From: Streptomyces sp. | Lineage (GTDB): Bacteria; Actinomycetota; Actinomycetes; Streptomycetales; Streptomycetaceae | Direction: 5' to 3' | Length of the DNA: 5,484 nt | Assembly: GCA_003519485.1 (NCBI GenBank) | Contig: DOWQ01000224.1 | Location: 1,195-6,678 of the forward strand | Shown here: one piece after another, positions 4,790-5,484 of the stretch | How the letters are laid out: each line of letters begins with the position of its first letter | How positions within the stretch are numbered: position 1 is the first letter of the stretch | Notes under the pieces: model-generated | Seen by the model: only the letters and a program-made list of their open reading frames with translations | Told to the model about the DNA's origin: nothing | The model's database searches: none | Made by a program: the position numbers and the translations under genes

Positions 4790-5476
4790 GTGCGCACTCT
4801 TTTCGGACGGCCGGATTCGGCAGCGCCGCTGCGGCTGGACTCGTACGACATCGCCTATCTGGCCGGCGGGCCGCAGCGGGTGGCCGAGACCGCCCTCATT
4901 GCGCTGCGCGACCGGGGCGTCATCGCGGTCACCGGCCCCCGGGTGCGTGCCCTGGAGGTGCAGCCGGAGCACGCGGACCGGCCGGAGCACGCGGACCGGC
5001 CGGACCTGCCGGACCGACCGGAGCAGCCGGTCGAACGTGCGCTCGTCGGGCTGTGCCCGCGGGGAAAGAGCGTGGCCCGCGTGCTGGCCGCCGTGCTGCA
5101 CGGCCCGGAGACGGCGGAGATCGGGCGCCGGCTCCGCTCCCACGGTCTGCTCACCCGCTTCCGCGCCCGCCCCAACCGCGCGGGCAGACGCCGGCTGGAG
5201 GCGGCCAGGGAGGACGGCACGCTGCCCGCGTACGTCTTCGACGGCCTCGCCGCGGTCCCGGACAGGCGGCTGCGCCGGGCGGTCAGCGAAGCGACGCCGC
5301 TGCAGTCGGGTTTCCGCCGCCACCTGGTCCGGACGGCGAGGTACATCGACGTCGACTCGCCATACGGGTCGGACCACGCCTCCGACCACGCCTCCGACCA
5401 CGGCTCGGGCTTCGGCTCCGACGCCGGTCACGCCTCCTGGGGCGGCGGCGGAGGAGGCGGGGGCGGCGGCGACTGA
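4790..5476 (+). CDS. TIGR04222-like protein with Asp-His repeat and polyglycine tail, function unknown
   Basis: 228 residues. The N-terminal part resembles the actinobacterial TIGR04222 domain: LDSYDIAYLAGGPQRVAETALIALRDRGVI (about residues 16-45) closely matches its signature. Next comes a Pro/Asp/Glu/Arg repeat, PEHADR twice then two degenerate copies (59-82), a second helical segment (about 83-114) containing the only cysteine (Cys89), and a basic segment (about 115-135). The end is striking: three DHAS-like units (195-206), GFGSDAGHASW, then ten glycines (218-227) and a final Asp. TIGR04222 proteins usually carry membrane helices and a Gly/Cys-rich low-complexity tail; here I see no membrane segment and no tail cysteine, so this is a short soluble variant. 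GTG at 4790 is chosen because a six-G run (4778-4783) lies six bases before it; an upstream GTG at 4709 has no ribosome-binding site and adds 27 residues unlike the family. From memory, such genes often neighbour DUF692 (MNIO) enzymes that modify peptides, which fits a substrate role, but no partner is visible here. Confidence 0.75.
   Translation: MRTLFGRPDSAAPLRLDSYDIAYLAGGPQRVAETALIALRDRGVIAVTGPRVRALEVQPEHADRPEHADRPDLPDRPEQPVERALVGLCPRGKSVARVLAAVLHGPETAEIGRRLRSHGLLTRFRARPNRAGRRRLEAAREDGTLPAYVFDGLAAVPDRRLRRAVSEATPLQSGFRRHLVRTARYIDVDSPYGSDHASDHASDHGSGFGSDAGHASWGGGGGGGGGGD
4964..5035 (+). repeat. 18-bp tandem repeat inside the TIGR04222-like gene
   Basis: The unit CCGGAGCACGCGGACCGG occurs twice without a mismatch (4964-4981, 4982-4999). 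Two degenerate units follow (5000-5017, 5018-5035). The period is a multiple of three, giving PEHADR, PEHADR, PDLPDR, PEQPVE. The exact identity of the first two copies, including third codon positions, suggests a recent duplication by slippage or unequal crossing over. Confidence 0.85.
5372..5407 (+). repeat. 12-bp tandem repeat encoding Asp-His units
   Basis: GACCACGCCTCC is present twice exactly (5372-5383, 5384-5395), then once with changes (5396-5407, GACCACGGCTCG). It encodes DHAS, DHAS, DHGS immediately before the glycine-rich end of the TIGR04222-like protein. The spaced Asp and His residues could bind metal or be sites of modification. Confidence 0.8.
5441..5470 (+). repeat. Polyglycine-coding tract (10 Gly codons)
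   Basis: Thirty bases made only of GGN codons, using GGC, GGA and GGG, encode ten glycines before the final Asp codon and TGA stop. Mixed codon use argues against a simple recent triplet expansion and for selection on the protein sequence. Confidence 0.85.
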
Positions 5477-5481
5477 AGGGG
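5476..5481 (+). promoter_or_regulatory. Shine-Dalgarno-like AAGGGG at the window edge
   Basis: AAGGGG overlaps the TGA stop of the TIGR04222-like gene and is followed by only three more bases before the window ends. Such a position usually means that a co-transcribed, probably translationally coupled gene starts within about 5 to 12 bases of the edge. Confidence 0.4.
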
Positions 5482-5484
5482 CGC

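Overview
The window looks like chromosomal DNA from a streptomycete or close relative. GC content is very high, third codon positions are nearly all G or C, GTG starts are common, and ribosome-binding sites are weak or absent at several genes. The protein families (DUF664/DinB-type, a TIGR04222-like protein with a polyglycine tail, an MGKHSR-type secreted protein) are typical of actinomycetes. I see no rRNA, tRNA, CRISPR array or transposase.

Layout from left to right. (1) A DUF664/DinB-superfamily gene (100-612, +) is enclosed by a 25-bp imperfect inverted repeat (21-45 and 618-642), so it may sit in a very small mobile or once-mobile cassette. (2) Hairpins between convergent genes (677-713) probably end transcription from both sides. 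(3) A 12-helix MosC/YbjJ-like major facilitator gene lies on the minus strand (853-2151). (4) A 434-base gap (2152-2585) holds several strong stem-loops, including a perfect 15-bp inverted repeat. (5) A minus-strand gene (2586-3182) encodes a 198-residue, probably exported, low-complexity Ser/Thr/Glu/Pro-rich protein with a Gly/Val-rich end. (6) A 538-base divergent spacer (3183-3720) carries several palindromes and no convincing gene. (7) An aldo/keto reductase of the YdbC/AKR13 type lies on the plus strand (3721-4569) and is followed by a strong terminator-like hairpin. (8) A TIGR04222-like gene (4790-5476, +) has an internal 18-bp tandem repeat, an Asp-His repeat and ten consecutive glycines at its C-terminus. 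A Shine-Dalgarno-like AAGGGG at the right edge suggests that a further gene starts just outside the window.

The genes do not form one pathway. Orientation splits the window into at least four transcription units. The most interesting candidates are the TIGR04222-like protein with its designed-looking tail, which may be the substrate of a modifying enzyme encoded just beyond the edge, and the inverted-repeat-bounded DinB-type gene. Functions come from recognising sequence families by eye; no database search was run.
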